The notes beneath the pieces were generated by a model. The model was not told the origin of the DNA. It saw only the letters and a program-made list of their open reading frames with translations, and did not search any database. This document shows positions 7,629-16,532 of a stretch of 64,000 nt of DNA, piece after piece. The DNA is taken from assembly GCF_013334205.1 (NCBI RefSeq), contig NZ_CP054424.1:3756376-3820375 (forward strand). Direction: 5' to 3'. Numbering within the stretch: position 1 is the first letter of the stretch; each line of letters opens with the position of its first letter. The DNA is from Rhodoferax sp. BAB1. Lineage in GTDB: Bacteria > Pseudomonadota > Gammaproteobacteria > Burkholderiales > Burkholderiaceae_C. A program made the translations under genes and the position numbers.

Positions 7629-8297
7629 TCAGGCGTAGGTCACCCAATCCGCCAGCTCCGGCTGGTCCAGGTGCGGCAGGGTGTTGAAGCTCAGCAGGCT
7701 GTGGCGTTTGGGGTTGTAGTTGAACTCGCTCACCGCGCTGTTGCGGATGCGCAGATTGAGTTCGATGGTGGTCTCGGGCGTGGTGCCCAGCACATGGCCC
7801 ACGGCGGTGGCAATGGGCCCACCGCTGGAGACGATCAGCACATTCCCCTCGTAATTCCTGCGCACGTGGTCCAGCGCGCCGGTCACGCCCGCCAGGAAGT
7901 CGTCGTAGCTGGGCATGCCGCGCGGGCTGACCACACCGTTCATCCACTGGCGCAGGCCGTCGCGCAGCAGGCGGAAGTGGTGGCGGTAGAGCTCGGGCGT
8001 GTCGGGTTTTTGCAGGGGCTGTGGGTGGATGGCGGTGATCACCGCTTCGCTGTCGTATTCGTTGAGCCCCGCCAGCGCCTGCACCGCCTTGTCAAAACCG
8101 GCGCCAGCGGCGATGCCTTCCCAGGTCTGGGCATGGCGGCGCAGCGTGCCGGTGAGCACGGCGTCGAAGGTGATGCCGCGTTCGCGCCAGTACCGGCCCA
8201 GCCGTTCGCTCTGCCGGCGGCCGAGGTCGCTGAGCTGGTCGTAATCAGCCGCGCCAAAGGAGGCCTGGCCGTGGCGCACGAGGTAGAGGGTTCCCAT
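7629..8297 (-). CDS. Histidine phosphatase family protein (phosphoglycerate mutase-like)
   Basis: A 222-residue cytosolic histidine phosphatase. The catalytic motif is LYLVRHGQASFG at the N-terminus, followed by LSDLGRRQSERLG and the second Arg region (TGTLRRHAQTW). The usual late catalytic GH is less obvious: the region reads VLIVSSGGPI, where many relatives have SHGG. This suggests weakened or altered catalysis. The substrate is unknown. It is the last gene of a minus-strand run with the VOC, PhzF, aminotransferase and EamA genes, 62 bases after the VOC gene. Confidence 0.88.
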   Translation of the reverse strand: MGTLYLVRHGQASFGAADYDQLSDLGRRQSERLGRYWRERGITFDAVLTGTLRRHAQTWEGIAAGAGFDKAVQALAGLNEYDSEAVITAIHPQPLQKPDTPELYRHHFRLLRDGLRQWMNGVVSPRGMPSYDDFLAGVTGALDHVRRNYEGNVLIVSSGGPIATAVGHVLGTTPETTIELNLRIRNSAVSEFNYNPKRHSLLSFNTLPHLDQPELADWVTYA

Positions 8298-8359
8298 GCA
8301 GTGGATTGTGGCAAGTTCGGCACCTGGTGCTTGTCGCCGGTGCGACGAATGCTATTAAT

Positions 8360-9028
8360 TCAGGAGCAAATCTCGATCGACCCCTCCGGCGTCTGCAGCC
8401 TGGCCCGCAACTGCACCGGGCCGGCCTGTACCGGCACGCCGGACAGGCCCAGGGTCTGGCAGGCCCTGGCCAGGGTCTCGGCCTGCGGGTGTTGCAGTTC
8501 GAAAGACGACAGCGTCACACCGCTGGCCGGCATGGCGGCGGCCGGGTGCACCGCGCCCCACTGGATCAGGGTGGGCAGGGCGCCGTCGTACAGGCGCTGG
8601 CCGTCTTCGCGCACCGTGATCTGCCACTGCAGCAGGCCGGACGGCGTCGGGCGCGAGGCGGCGATGACCTCGCCGCGGGTTATGCCCAGCCCCTGCAGTG
8701 TGGCCACGGCGGCGCGGGCGTCGGGCACACGTGCGGCCCAGTGCAGCAGCTGCGGGCCGTTGCGCCGCACGCGTTCCTGCAGGGCGGGGTCGTCCATGTC
8801 GAACCAGCGCCGGCGTGCCGGTGGCGGCGCAGCCGGGTCGATGGCGATGATCTCGAAATAGGCCTGCGGGAAGGCGGGGCTGGCGATGCTGAAGAGCCGG
8901 TTGTGTGTGCCCATCAGCGCGTGCCGGCCGCCGGGGCCCGGTGACACACCCAGCGTGGCCTCGCACCAGGCCACGCCTTCGTCCAGCGTGGCGGCGATCA
9001 CCACCAGGTGATCGAGCTGCGCGCTCAC
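8360..9028 (-). CDS. VOC/glyoxalase-like domain protein
   Basis: A 222-residue protein beginning SAQLDHLVVIAATLDEGVAW, the opening of the glyoxalase-like (VOC superfamily) fold. YFEIIAIDP and LLHWAARV are consistent with paired beta-alpha-beta modules. The reaction is unknown. The start is the GTG at 9028, which overlaps the PhzF stop codon (GTGA) and has AGGAAG upstream. The open frame extends upstream to 9700, but that part is a shadow of the PhzF gene. The overlap indicates translational coupling with PhzF. Confidence 0.85.
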   Translation of the reverse strand: MSAQLDHLVVIAATLDEGVAWCEATLGVSPGPGGRHALMGTHNRLFSIASPAFPQAYFEIIAIDPAAPPPARRRWFDMDDPALQERVRRNGPQLLHWAARVPDARAAVATLQGLGITRGEVIAASRPTPSGLLQWQITVREDGQRLYDGALPTLIQWGAVHPAAAMPASGVTLSSFELQHPQAETLARACQTLGLSGVPVQAGPVQLRARLQTPEGSIEICS

Positions 9029-9951
9029 AACAAAACGCTTCCTGTGATGCAGGTCTGCACCTGGCCGCCCACCCAGACCTGGCCTTGCGCATCGCGCTCC
9101 AGCAGCACACGGCCGGCGCGCCCCAGGCAGCTGCCTTGCGCCGCGACATAAGACGCGGGCAGGCGGCCCTCGGCCATCAGCCACTGGGCCAGGCTGGCGT
9201 TGAGGCTGCCGGTGACCGGGTCTTCGCTGATGCCTACCGGCGCGGCGAAGGCTCGCACCTCCAGATCGGGTTCGGCCAGCTGGGGCGCATCGTCCGCATG
9301 CTCGGCGAAGGCGCGGGTTTCGCGGCTGCTGCGTGCGATCAGCTGCACGGCGCCGCTGTCCTGCGCGAGCGCGGCCACCCCCACCTTCTGCCCCAGCTCG
9401 CGCAGGCGCTGGTGGTCGGGCTCCAGGGCCAGCACCGTATCCACGCTGTCCAGCAGCAGGCCCAGCCAGCGCGGTCCGTTGTCCAGTACTTGCGCGGCGA
9501 GGATCTGCTGCGCTGTGATGCCCAGGGCCTGCGCGATCTGGGCGAGCAACGCGGGCTCGGGTGTGCTGCGCGTGAGCGGCGGCGCGGCAAAGGCCAGGTG
9601 CTGGCCGGCGCGGCGGATGCTGACCAGGCCTACGGCGCATTCCTGCACGATGAGGTCGGGGTGCTTGGGCACACCGCCGGCTTGCAGCCACGCGTGGCAA
9701 CTGCCCAGGGTGGGGTGGCCGGCAAAAGGCAGTTCACCGCCGGGTGTAAAGATGCGCACGCGGTAGTCGGCGCCGGCCTGCGTGGGCGGCAGCAGGAAGG
9801 TGGTCTCGGAGAGATTGGTCCAGTGCGCGAAGCGCTGCATCTCGTCTTCGCTCAGGCCGCTGCCGTCGAGCACGACGGCCAGCGGATTGCCCCGGTAGGG
9901 TGTGGCGGTGAAGACGTCGACCTGCTTATAGGGGCGCTGGTGTTGGGTCAC
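9025..9951 (-). CDS. PhzF family phenazine biosynthesis-like isomerase
   Basis: A 308-residue protein of the PhzF/YddE isomerase family. Visible motifs are QVDVFTATPYRGNPLAVV, NLSETTFLLPP (with the conserved catalytic Glu), RIFTPGGELPFAGHPTLGS, and a C-terminal DPVTGSLNASLAQWL. The family has diaminopimelate-epimerase folds and catalyses isomerisations. No other phenazine gene is present, so a role in phenazine synthesis is unlikely. It lies downstream of an aminotransferase and overlaps the VOC gene by four bases. Its true substrate is unknown. Confidence 0.93.
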   Translation of the reverse strand: MTQHQRPYKQVDVFTATPYRGNPLAVVLDGSGLSEDEMQRFAHWTNLSETTFLLPPTQAGADYRVRIFTPGGELPFAGHPTLGSCHAWLQAGGVPKHPDLIVQECAVGLVSIRRAGQHLAFAAPPLTRSTPEPALLAQIAQALGITAQQILAAQVLDNGPRWLGLLLDSVDTVLALEPDHQRLRELGQKVGVAALAQDSGAVQLIARSSRETRAFAEHADDAPQLAEPDLEVRAFAAPVGISEDPVTGSLNASLAQWLMAEGRLPASYVAAQGSCLGRAGRVLLERDAQGQVWVGGQVQTCITGSVLL

Positions 9952-10009
9952 GGGATAACCTCCATGCTGCGCATTGCGGTGCGAACGCCTTCGGGCGGCC
10001 GTGCGGCGT

Positions 10010-11206
10010 TCATGCCATGTGCTCCCCGATGACGGCGGCCAGGGCGCTCACGCCGCGCTCGATCTCCTCTTCGCTGGCCGTGACGAAGGACAGGCGCAGG
10101 GTGCGCGCATCGGGCGCCCCGGCGTAGAAGGCGGCCCCCGGCACATAGGCCACGCCGCGCGCGACCGCCTTGGGCAGCAGGGCCGTGGCGTCCAGGCCGG
10201 CGGGCAGGCGGGCCCAGAGGAACATGCCGCCCACGGGCCGGTTCCATTCCACACCGGCAGGCATGTGCCGGCTCAGCGCGGCCAGCATGGCGTCGCGCTG
10301 CGCCTTGTAGAGCGCGCGGATGCGCGGCACGTGACGGTCGAGGAATCCGTCCTTCATCACCTCGGCCACCACACGCTGGTTGAAACCCGGGCTGTGCAGG
10401 TCGGCCGCCTGCTTGGCCTGCAGCAGCTTGGGGAACACCTCTTTCGGCGCGATCAGATAACCCAGGCGCAGGCTGGGCGCCAGCACCTTGGAAAACGAAC
10501 CCAGGTAGATGCAGCCTTGCGGGTGACGCGCCGTCAGCGGTGCCGGCGGCGGCTGGTCGAACCAGAGTTCCCCATAGGGGTTGTCCTCCAGCAGGGGCAG
10601 GGCCAGCTCGGTGGCGGTGGTGCTGAGTGCGGCGCGCCGGGCCTCGCTCATCATGCGGCCGCTGGGGTTCTGGAAATTGGGCAGCACGTAGAGGAAACGC
10701 GCCGGTGTGCCGGCCGCCTGGGCCTGGCGCAGGGCGGTCATGTCCACGCCCTCGTCGTCGCTGGCCACGCTGTGCACCTGCGGTTCCATGGGGGCGAAGG
10801 CCTGCAGGGCGCCCAGGTAGGTGGGCGTTTCCACCAGGATGCGGCTGCCCGTGTCGATCAGCACCTTGGCCGCCAGGTCCAGGCCCTGCTGCGAGCCGGT
10901 GGTGATGAGCACCTGCGCCGGGTCCACCTTCCAGGGCAGCCCGGCCGCCACCATCTCGCGCAGCGGGCCGTAACCTTCGCTGGCGGCGTATTGGAGTGCT
11001 GCCTGGGCGTCGTCGCGCAGCACGCGCGCGCAGGCCTGCTCGAATTCGGCGACCGGGAAGGTCTTGGGCGAGGGCAGGCCGCCGGCAAAGCTGATGATGC
11101 CGGGCTGCTCGGTGAGCTTGAGCAGTTCGCGCAGCACCGAGGGGTTCATCAGCGCGGCGCGCGAGGACAGCACCCACGGCGAGGTGGAGGGGGTGCTCGG
11201 TTTCAT
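10010..11206 (-). CDS. PLP-dependent aminotransferase (class I/II, 2-aminoadipate aminotransferase-like)
   Basis: A 398-residue fold-type I aminotransferase. The N-terminal region has IISFAGGLPSPKTFP, the signature of the LysN/Aro8-like group. GSQQGLDLAAKVLIDTG and VETPTYLGAL follow, and the PLP lysine is in SFSKVLAPSLRLGYL. FLWARLP and RLSFVTASEEEIERG close the protein. The exact amino acid cannot be read; broad-range branched, aromatic or aminoadipate substrates are typical. Its ATG overlaps the stop of the EamA exporter (ATGA). The pairing suggests an exporter linked to amino acid metabolism. Confidence 0.9.
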   Translation of the reverse strand: MKPSTPSTSPWVLSSRAALMNPSVLRELLKLTEQPGIISFAGGLPSPKTFPVAEFEQACARVLRDDAQAALQYAASEGYGPLREMVAAGLPWKVDPAQVLITTGSQQGLDLAAKVLIDTGSRILVETPTYLGALQAFAPMEPQVHSVASDDEGVDMTALRQAQAAGTPARFLYVLPNFQNPSGRMMSEARRAALSTTATELALPLLEDNPYGELWFDQPPPAPLTARHPQGCIYLGSFSKVLAPSLRLGYLIAPKEVFPKLLQAKQAADLHSPGFNQRVVAEVMKDGFLDRHVPRIRALYKAQRDAMLAALSRHMPAGVEWNRPVGGMFLWARLPAGLDATALLPKAVARGVAYVPGAAFYAGAPDARTLRLSFVTASEEEIERGVSALAAVIGEHMA

Positions 11207-12159
11207 GGTGTGCTTCCTTGTGATTCAGCGAGGCGGGTGGAGGCCCTGCCCACAGGCATTTTGCGCCCGGCAAACACGACGGCGATCACGGCCAGGCCGA
11301 AGGCGACCGTGATGGCGTCCAGTGTCTCGCCCAGCAGGGGTACGGCCAGGAGCATGGAGATGAAGGGCTGCAGCAGCTGCAGCTGGCTCACGCGCACTGT
11401 GCCGCCCAGGGCCAGGCCACGGTACCAGGCGAAAAAACCCAGCCACATGGAGAACACGGCCACGTAGGCGAAGCCGCCCCAGGCGGCAGCCGAGACCGGG
11501 GTGGTGGGCCAGCTCCACAGCGTGAGCGGCAGCGTCAAGGGCAGGGACAGCAGCAGGGCCCAGCAGATCACCTGGTCGGCCGGCATGTGCTGCGCCAGGC
11601 GCGCGCCGTAGCCGTAGCCCACGGCGGCGCAGAGCATGCCCAGCAAAAGCAGCCCATCGGCCGGATGCAGCGTGAGCCCCGCGCTGCCCGAGCGCAGCAC
11701 GGCGTAGGCCACCACCAGCGCGGTGCCGACGATGGCACAGAGCCAGAAGCCGAGGGACGGCCGCTGGCGCTGCAAGGCGGCGCCCACGGCGGCGGTGGCC
11801 AGGGGCAGCACGCCCACGATCACGCTGGCGTGCACGGCTTCCACGTGCCGCATGGCGATGGAGGTGCAGATGGGGAAACCGAAGACCACCCCCAGCGCGA
11901 CCAGGGCCAGCGGCTTCCAGTCGCTGCGGCGCGGCAGCGGGGCACGCAGGGCCAGCAGTAAAAGTGCCGAGAGCACGGCGGCCACCACGGCGCGGCCCGC
12001 GGCGATGTACAGGCCCGGGAGCTGTGGCGCCTCGGGCGTGCCCGTGGCCAGGCGGGTCATGGGCAGGGTCAGGGCAAAGATGAACACGCCCAGCAGGCCC
12101 AGCCACAGGCCGCGGCGCTGCAGCGGATCCAGGGAATGATGGGGAGGCGGGGCGTGCAT
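11203..12159 (-). CDS. EamA/DMT family transporter
   Basis: A 318-residue inner-membrane protein of the drug/metabolite transporter superfamily, with about ten hydrophobic segments in two EamA repeats (GLWLGLLGVFIFALTLPMTR at the start, LQLLQPFISMLLAVPLLGE in the second). Relatives export amino acids and other metabolites. Start: ATG 12159. The frame continues upstream to 12444, but that part overlaps the HDOD gene in an implausible frame. It is the first gene of the run with the aminotransferase, which it overlaps by four bases. Confidence 0.9.
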   Translation of the reverse strand: MHAPPPHHSLDPLQRRGLWLGLLGVFIFALTLPMTRLATGTPEAPQLPGLYIAAGRAVVAAVLSALLLLALRAPLPRRSDWKPLALVALGVVFGFPICTSIAMRHVEAVHASVIVGVLPLATAAVGAALQRQRPSLGFWLCAIVGTALVVAYAVLRSGSAGLTLHPADGLLLLGMLCAAVGYGYGARLAQHMPADQVICWALLLSLPLTLPLTLWSWPTTPVSAAAWGGFAYVAVFSMWLGFFAWYRGLALGGTVRVSQLQLLQPFISMLLAVPLLGETLDAITVAFGLAVIAVVFAGRKMPVGRASTRLAESQGSTP

Positions 12160-12188
12160 CGCACCGACTTTAACGCGGAGCGTCGCGC

Positions 12189-13334
12189 CTAGTTCGTCAG
12201 GGTGGCCAGTGTGCGCAGCAGGGCGCGGTTCACGTCTTCGGGCGTGTAGCCATAACTCTCGCTGAGCTGGCGTGTGGCGCGGGTGTCGGCGCTTTCGAGC
12301 ACGCGCGCCAGTTGCAGGGCCGGGTGGTAGGGGCCGCTGTGCTCCAGCAGGGCTTGCAGGATGCGCTGCGACAAGGGCAGGCGTTCGAGCACCGTGGCCA
12401 GCGGCTCGCCCAGCAGGCGGTCGAGTTGCGAGAACAGGCCGCAAAGACGCACTTCGCTGCGCAGGTCCTCCTCGTCGCCGGCATCGAGCAGGTGCTCCAG
12501 CAGGCGTGCGCGCGTGACCATGCCCAGGCGCACGGGCTGCAGGTCGGGCTCGCTGGCGGCTTGCGGCAGCTGGGCCAGCAGCCAGGCTTGCACGTGCCGC
12601 AGGCCCCAGACCTGCAGGCCGCGTTGCAGCGTGTCGATCTCGCCGCGCAGCTTGGGCGCCGTGGTGTTGACGTGCTGCAGGAAGCGGTAGGCCAGCACGG
12701 GGTCGGCACAGAGCAGGGCCTCGATGCGGTCCAGGTCGGCGTCGTCGTCGATGGCGCGCACCACACGGCTGATCGCCGTGCGGTCGGGCTGCCGGGCCTG
12801 GGCGCTCAGGCTGTCCAGCACATCCTCGACGGGCCAGCCGGCCAGGGCCCAGGCGGCGTGCTGGTCCAGCGCGGCGTCGCCCTGCGCGCGGCGCCCGGCG
12901 CTGAGCACGATCTGGCCCGCCGAGGGGGCCGCTGGTGCATCGTCGCTGAGGTACAGGCCCGGGCGTGCGCCGGGCAGCGCGCCCTCGGCCGGGACACCGG
13001 GCCAGAGCAGGGGCAGGCCGCGGGCCTGGGCCTGCTGCGCACGCGGGCGCAGCACGGCGTCGGTCAGCACTTCGGCTGGCAGCACCAGCCAGGGCGCGTC
13101 GGCACGGCCCTGGGCCAGCAGGTCGAGCAGCAACAGAGGGTGGCGCGCGCGCAGCAGCAGCTGGGGCGCGCGTGTGGGCCAGAGCTCGGCCAATGTGGCC
13201 AGCAGATGGCGGGCATCGATGCTGCCGGCCTGGGTCAGGGGGTCGAGGTGCAGCTCGACCGCGGCGATCTCGCGGCGGCGGCTCCAGAGCAGGCGGTAGC
13301 CCAGGGTGAGCTGGTCCAGGACGGAGGCGCTCAT
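12189..13334 (-). CDS. HDOD domain signalling protein (degenerate EAL-HDOD type)
   Basis: A 381-residue protein of the YuxH-like type: a degenerate EAL-like N-terminal half (LLWSRRREIAAVELHLDPLT) that lacks a catalytic ExL motif, and a C-terminal HDOD domain from about residue 190 (LLCADPVLAYRFLQHVNT, WGLRHVQAWLL, GLFSQLDRLLG). It is not expected to hydrolyse c-di-GMP. HDOD proteins are usually signalling adaptors. It starts 38 bases after flgL on the same strand, so it may be co-transcribed with the flagellar operon. Start: ATG 13334. Confidence 0.85.
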   Translation of the reverse strand: MSASVLDQLTLGYRLLWSRRREIAAVELHLDPLTQAGSIDARHLLATLAELWPTRAPQLLLRARHPLLLLDLLAQGRADAPWLVLPAEVLTDAVLRPRAQQAQARGLPLLWPGVPAEGALPGARPGLYLSDDAPAAPSAGQIVLSAGRRAQGDAALDQHAAWALAGWPVEDVLDSLSAQARQPDRTAISRVVRAIDDDADLDRIEALLCADPVLAYRFLQHVNTTAPKLRGEIDTLQRGLQVWGLRHVQAWLLAQLPQAASEPDLQPVRLGMVTRARLLEHLLDAGDEEDLRSEVRLCGLFSQLDRLLGEPLATVLERLPLSQRILQALLEHSGPYHPALQLARVLESADTRATRQLSESYGYTPEDVNRALLRTLATLTN

Positions 13335-13372
13335 ACCGTGCGGTGCAGGAAGTGCAAGAGGGTGCGGGCGGC

Positions 13373-14587
13373 TCAGCCCAGGTAGTTGAACAGCGAGAGG
13401 CGCTGGATCTGGGCGTAGGTCTTGAGCGCGGCGTCGTAGCCGGTCTGCTGGTTCTGGAATTCGGAGATGCCCTTGATCATGTCCATGTCCTCGGCGCGCG
13501 AGCGGTCGGCGGCGAGCTGGATGCTCTTTTCCTCCTGCGTGCCCTCGATGATGTCGGCGCGCTTGAGCAGCTCGCCGGCCTGGCTGCGGGCCGACTGCAC
13601 GCGCTCCATGCCGCTGTCGATCTGGGACAGCGCCAGGGAAAGATCCTGCGCCAGCTGGTGGCCGTTGCCGGCGCCGCTGATGGCGGTGATGGCCTGGTCC
13701 AGCAGGGCAAACAGGTCGTCACGTGTGCTGGGCGTGATGGTGACGGTGTCGCCGTTGGCCGGTGCGCCGCGTGCGACAAAGGTCAGGCCGTCGAAGGCGA
13801 TGTCCTGGCCGTCGGTGTAAACGGGCGGTAGCGCCGGCAGGACGGGGACCACCGTGGTTGCGGTGGTGGTGTTGACCACGGTATAGGTCGTCACCGGCGG
13901 CAAGGTGGCGCTGACGCTGAAGGTGATGGTGTAGTCGTCGCCGGTGAGCAGCGAGGGGTCGGCGATCTGGCCGACGTCGGTCCACAGTTCGCCGGTGTTG
14001 GCCCCGCCCAGGGCCATGTTGAACACGCCGTTGCCGGTGGGCACGTTCATCCAGACGGCCTGGCCGTCCATGGTGCCGGGGATGGAGACGGCGGTGCTGG
14101 CGCGTGAGCCGGGGATGCCGTTGTAGACCACGCCGGCGGGCACGTCGACGAAGGGTTGCGAGGCGCTGCCCAGGCCGCTGAACAGCGGAATCCCGTTGGT
14201 GTCCTTCTTGTTGGCGTAGGTGAAGAGCTGGTCGCGCAGGCCGGCCATCTCCTCGGCAATGCTGCGGCGGTCCGAGGGGTTGTAGGCCGCGTCGCCGGCG
14301 CTCACCATGAGCTGGCGGATGGTCTGCAGCAGCTCGATGCTGTTGCCCAGCGTGCCTTCGGCCATGGCCACCGAGTTGCGCTGCAGGTTCAGGGCCCGCA
14401 CCTCCACGTCCACACGGGTGGAGCGCGTGAGCGCGCGTTCGGCCTGGGCCGCGCCGGTGGGGTCGTCGCTGGGACGCACCACCTTCTTGCCGGCCGAGAG
14501 TTTCTCCTGCAGGTCGGCCAGGCCGGCTTGGCGGCTGGTGATGTTGGCCAGGGTGTTGTCGTAGGTGTTGGCGGTGGCGAGTCTCAT
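13373..14587 (-). CDS. flgL: Flagellar hook-associated protein 3 FlgL
   Basis: 404 residues. FlgL forms the second hook-filament junction ring, with a flagellin-like N-terminus (MRLATANTYDNTLANITSRQ; LQEKLSAGKKVVRPSDDPTG) and a C-terminal helix (ISEFQNQQTGYDAALKTYAQ). A Thr-rich, Val-rich middle near residues 220-255 is specific to the strain. It is the last gene of the flgB-L operon, 22 bases after flgK. Confidence 0.96.
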   Translation of the reverse strand: MRLATANTYDNTLANITSRQAGLADLQEKLSAGKKVVRPSDDPTGAAQAERALTRSTRVDVEVRALNLQRNSVAMAEGTLGNSIELLQTIRQLMVSAGDAAYNPSDRRSIAEEMAGLRDQLFTYANKKDTNGIPLFSGLGSASQPFVDVPAGVVYNGIPGSRASTAVSIPGTMDGQAVWMNVPTGNGVFNMALGGANTGELWTDVGQIADPSLLTGDDYTITFSVSATLPPVTTYTVVNTTTATTVVPVLPALPPVYTDGQDIAFDGLTFVARGAPANGDTVTITPSTRDDLFALLDQAITAISGAGNGHQLAQDLSLALSQIDSGMERVQSARSQAGELLKRADIIEGTQEEKSIQLAADRSRAEDMDMIKGISEFQNQQTGYDAALKTYAQIQRLSLFNYLG

Positions 14588-14609
14588 GGCTCAGTCCTTG
14601 CGGTACGCA

Positions 14610-16532
14610 TCAGCGCGAGAAAGAGGCGAGCAGGGTGTCGAAGATGTTCTGCGCAATCTGCATCATCTTGCCGGCGGCCTGGTAGGCCTGCTGGAACTGG
14701 ATCATGCGCGCGGCTTCCTCGTCCAGGTTGACGCCGGCGACGGCCGTGCGGTCCTTTTCGATGTTGACCGCGATGTTGCCGGAGACGATGGAGGCCTGCT
14801 CCGCGCCCTGCACCTTGGTGCCGATTTCGGCGATCAGGCTGGCGTAGCCGTCGGTCAGCGGGCCGCCGTCGAACATGGCGAGGTCGCGCAGGTCCAGCAT
14901 GGCCTGGGCGTTGGCGCCGTCGAGCAGGGGGTAGGGGTTGGCGTCCACGGTGTAGGTGTCGCCCGTCTGCGGAACGCCCTTGAGCGTGAGCGACCAGCCC
15001 GTCAGCGGCGCCACGGCGGGGAAGGTGTATTCGATGGGCTGGCCCGGCACGTAGTTGTGCACGGTGGCGCCGGTGTCCGAGCGCGTGTAGGTGCCCGGAC
15101 CGGTGAAGGTCAGGGTGACGGCCGGCGGGATCGGTACCGTGCGCACCGCCAGACCTTGCAGGGTCAGTGCGCCGGTGTTGGTGATGCCGGCCTGCGCCGC
15201 GATGGGGCTGGCCATGGCCAGTTCCTTGGGCGAGGAAAAGGCGGTGTTGATGCCGCGGGCCGCAGTGGCGAAGGGCGTGATCACGAAGCGGTCGCCGGCG
15301 GCGGCGGCCGGACCGCTGCGCAGGATCTCGAAACCGTCGAGCAGCACAGGGTTGGTGGCGCCGAAGTCGAAGGCCGTGGTGACCCCGTCCGAGAGGCGGG
15401 TGATGGTGCCGGTGGTGGCCGTGGCGAAGGAGAATTCGTAGTTGCTGGACAGGAAGGCGGTGGTGCCCGAGGGGTTGGCCTGGATGCCGACGCTCAGCGT
15501 GGCGCCGCCCGTGTTGGCTGAGGAGGCGTAGCCATCGGCAATGGCCGACAGGTTGAACAGCGGGTTGCCGGCGTTGCCGTTGAGGTCCAGGCCCAGGGCC
15601 TGTTGCTCGTTCATCCTGGTGCCGATGGCCAGGGCCATGCGGCCCAGCAGGTTGGAGGCGTCGACCAGGTCGGTGTTCTGGAAGCGCAGCAGGCCGGCAA
15701 CTTCGCCACCGCCCAGCATGGACTCTTCCAGGATGCGGGGCACGCCGCCCACCGTGATGGCCAGCTTGACCTTGGCCGGATCGCCGAACTCGTCTTCGAC
15801 GACGGACACCGGCGAGACCGTCTTGCCCAGCACCAGGGGCTGGCTGCCGGCCAGGAAGATGCTCAGGCTGCCGTCGTCGGCCTTGATGTTGGTGGTCTGG
15901 ACGTATTTGTTGAGATCGCGGATCAGCTGGTCGCGCTGGTCCAGCAGGTCGTTGGGCGTGTGGCCGCTGCCCATCGCAATCGCGATCTGCTCGTTGGTCT
16001 TGGCGATCTGGCCGGCCAGGTTGTTGATGGCGGTGGCGTCGATCCTGAGCTGGCTGGTGGTGCCCATGCGCAGCTCGTTGATCGCTTCGGCGGTCGAGCG
16101 GAAGCGGTGCGCCATCTCGTCGGCCCGCGCCAGCGCCACCGCGCGCGCGGTCAGGTCGGTCGGCGCATTGGTGATGTCGGAGTAGGCATTGAGCATGTCG
16201 CTGACCGACGCACCCAGGCCGTTGGGGCCGCTCGGGAACAGGCTCTCGAGCTGCTGCATGTAGCTGTAGCGCGTGGCGTCGCTGGAGGCCACGGCCTGCG
16301 AGGTGGCGGCCTGACGCGTGAGGAACTCGTCGTACAGGCGCCGCACTGTCAGGGTCTCGACGCCCTTGCCGTAATAGCCGCTGCCGGTGAACTGGCCCGG
16401 GATGTTGGACAGCACCACGGCCTGGCGTGTGTAGCCCGGCGTGTTGACGTTGGCGATGTTGTTGCTGATCGTCTGCAGCGCGTTCTGGTTGGCAGTCAGC
16501 GCGGTCACGCCGATGTTGATGATGCCGCTCAT
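14610..16532 (-). CDS. flgK: Flagellar hook-associated protein 1 FlgK
   Basis: 640 residues, within the normal range for the first hook-filament junction protein. The N-terminus (IINIGVTALTANQNALQTIS, NNIANVNTPGYTRQ) and the C-terminus (EEAARMIQFQQAYQAAGKMM, ending ILFD-type helix) are typical of rod-hook-HAP axial proteins. The start overlaps the flgJ stop codon (ATGA), showing translational coupling. No internal FliA promoter was seen before it, so flgKL seem to be expressed with the hook-basal-body operon. Confidence 0.97.
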   Translation of the reverse strand: MSGIINIGVTALTANQNALQTISNNIANVNTPGYTRQAVVLSNIPGQFTGSGYYGKGVETLTVRRLYDEFLTRQAATSQAVASSDATRYSYMQQLESLFPSGPNGLGASVSDMLNAYSDITNAPTDLTARAVALARADEMAHRFRSTAEAINELRMGTTSQLRIDATAINNLAGQIAKTNEQIAIAMGSGHTPNDLLDQRDQLIRDLNKYVQTTNIKADDGSLSIFLAGSQPLVLGKTVSPVSVVEDEFGDPAKVKLAITVGGVPRILEESMLGGGEVAGLLRFQNTDLVDASNLLGRMALAIGTRMNEQQALGLDLNGNAGNPLFNLSAIADGYASSANTGGATLSVGIQANPSGTTAFLSSNYEFSFATATTGTITRLSDGVTTAFDFGATNPVLLDGFEILRSGPAAAAGDRFVITPFATAARGINTAFSSPKELAMASPIAAQAGITNTGALTLQGLAVRTVPIPPAVTLTFTGPGTYTRSDTGATVHNYVPGQPIEYTFPAVAPLTGWSLTLKGVPQTGDTYTVDANPYPLLDGANAQAMLDLRDLAMFDGGPLTDGYASLIAEIGTKVQGAEQASIVSGNIAVNIEKDRTAVAGVNLDEEAARMIQFQQAYQAAGKMMQIAQNIFDTLLASFSR

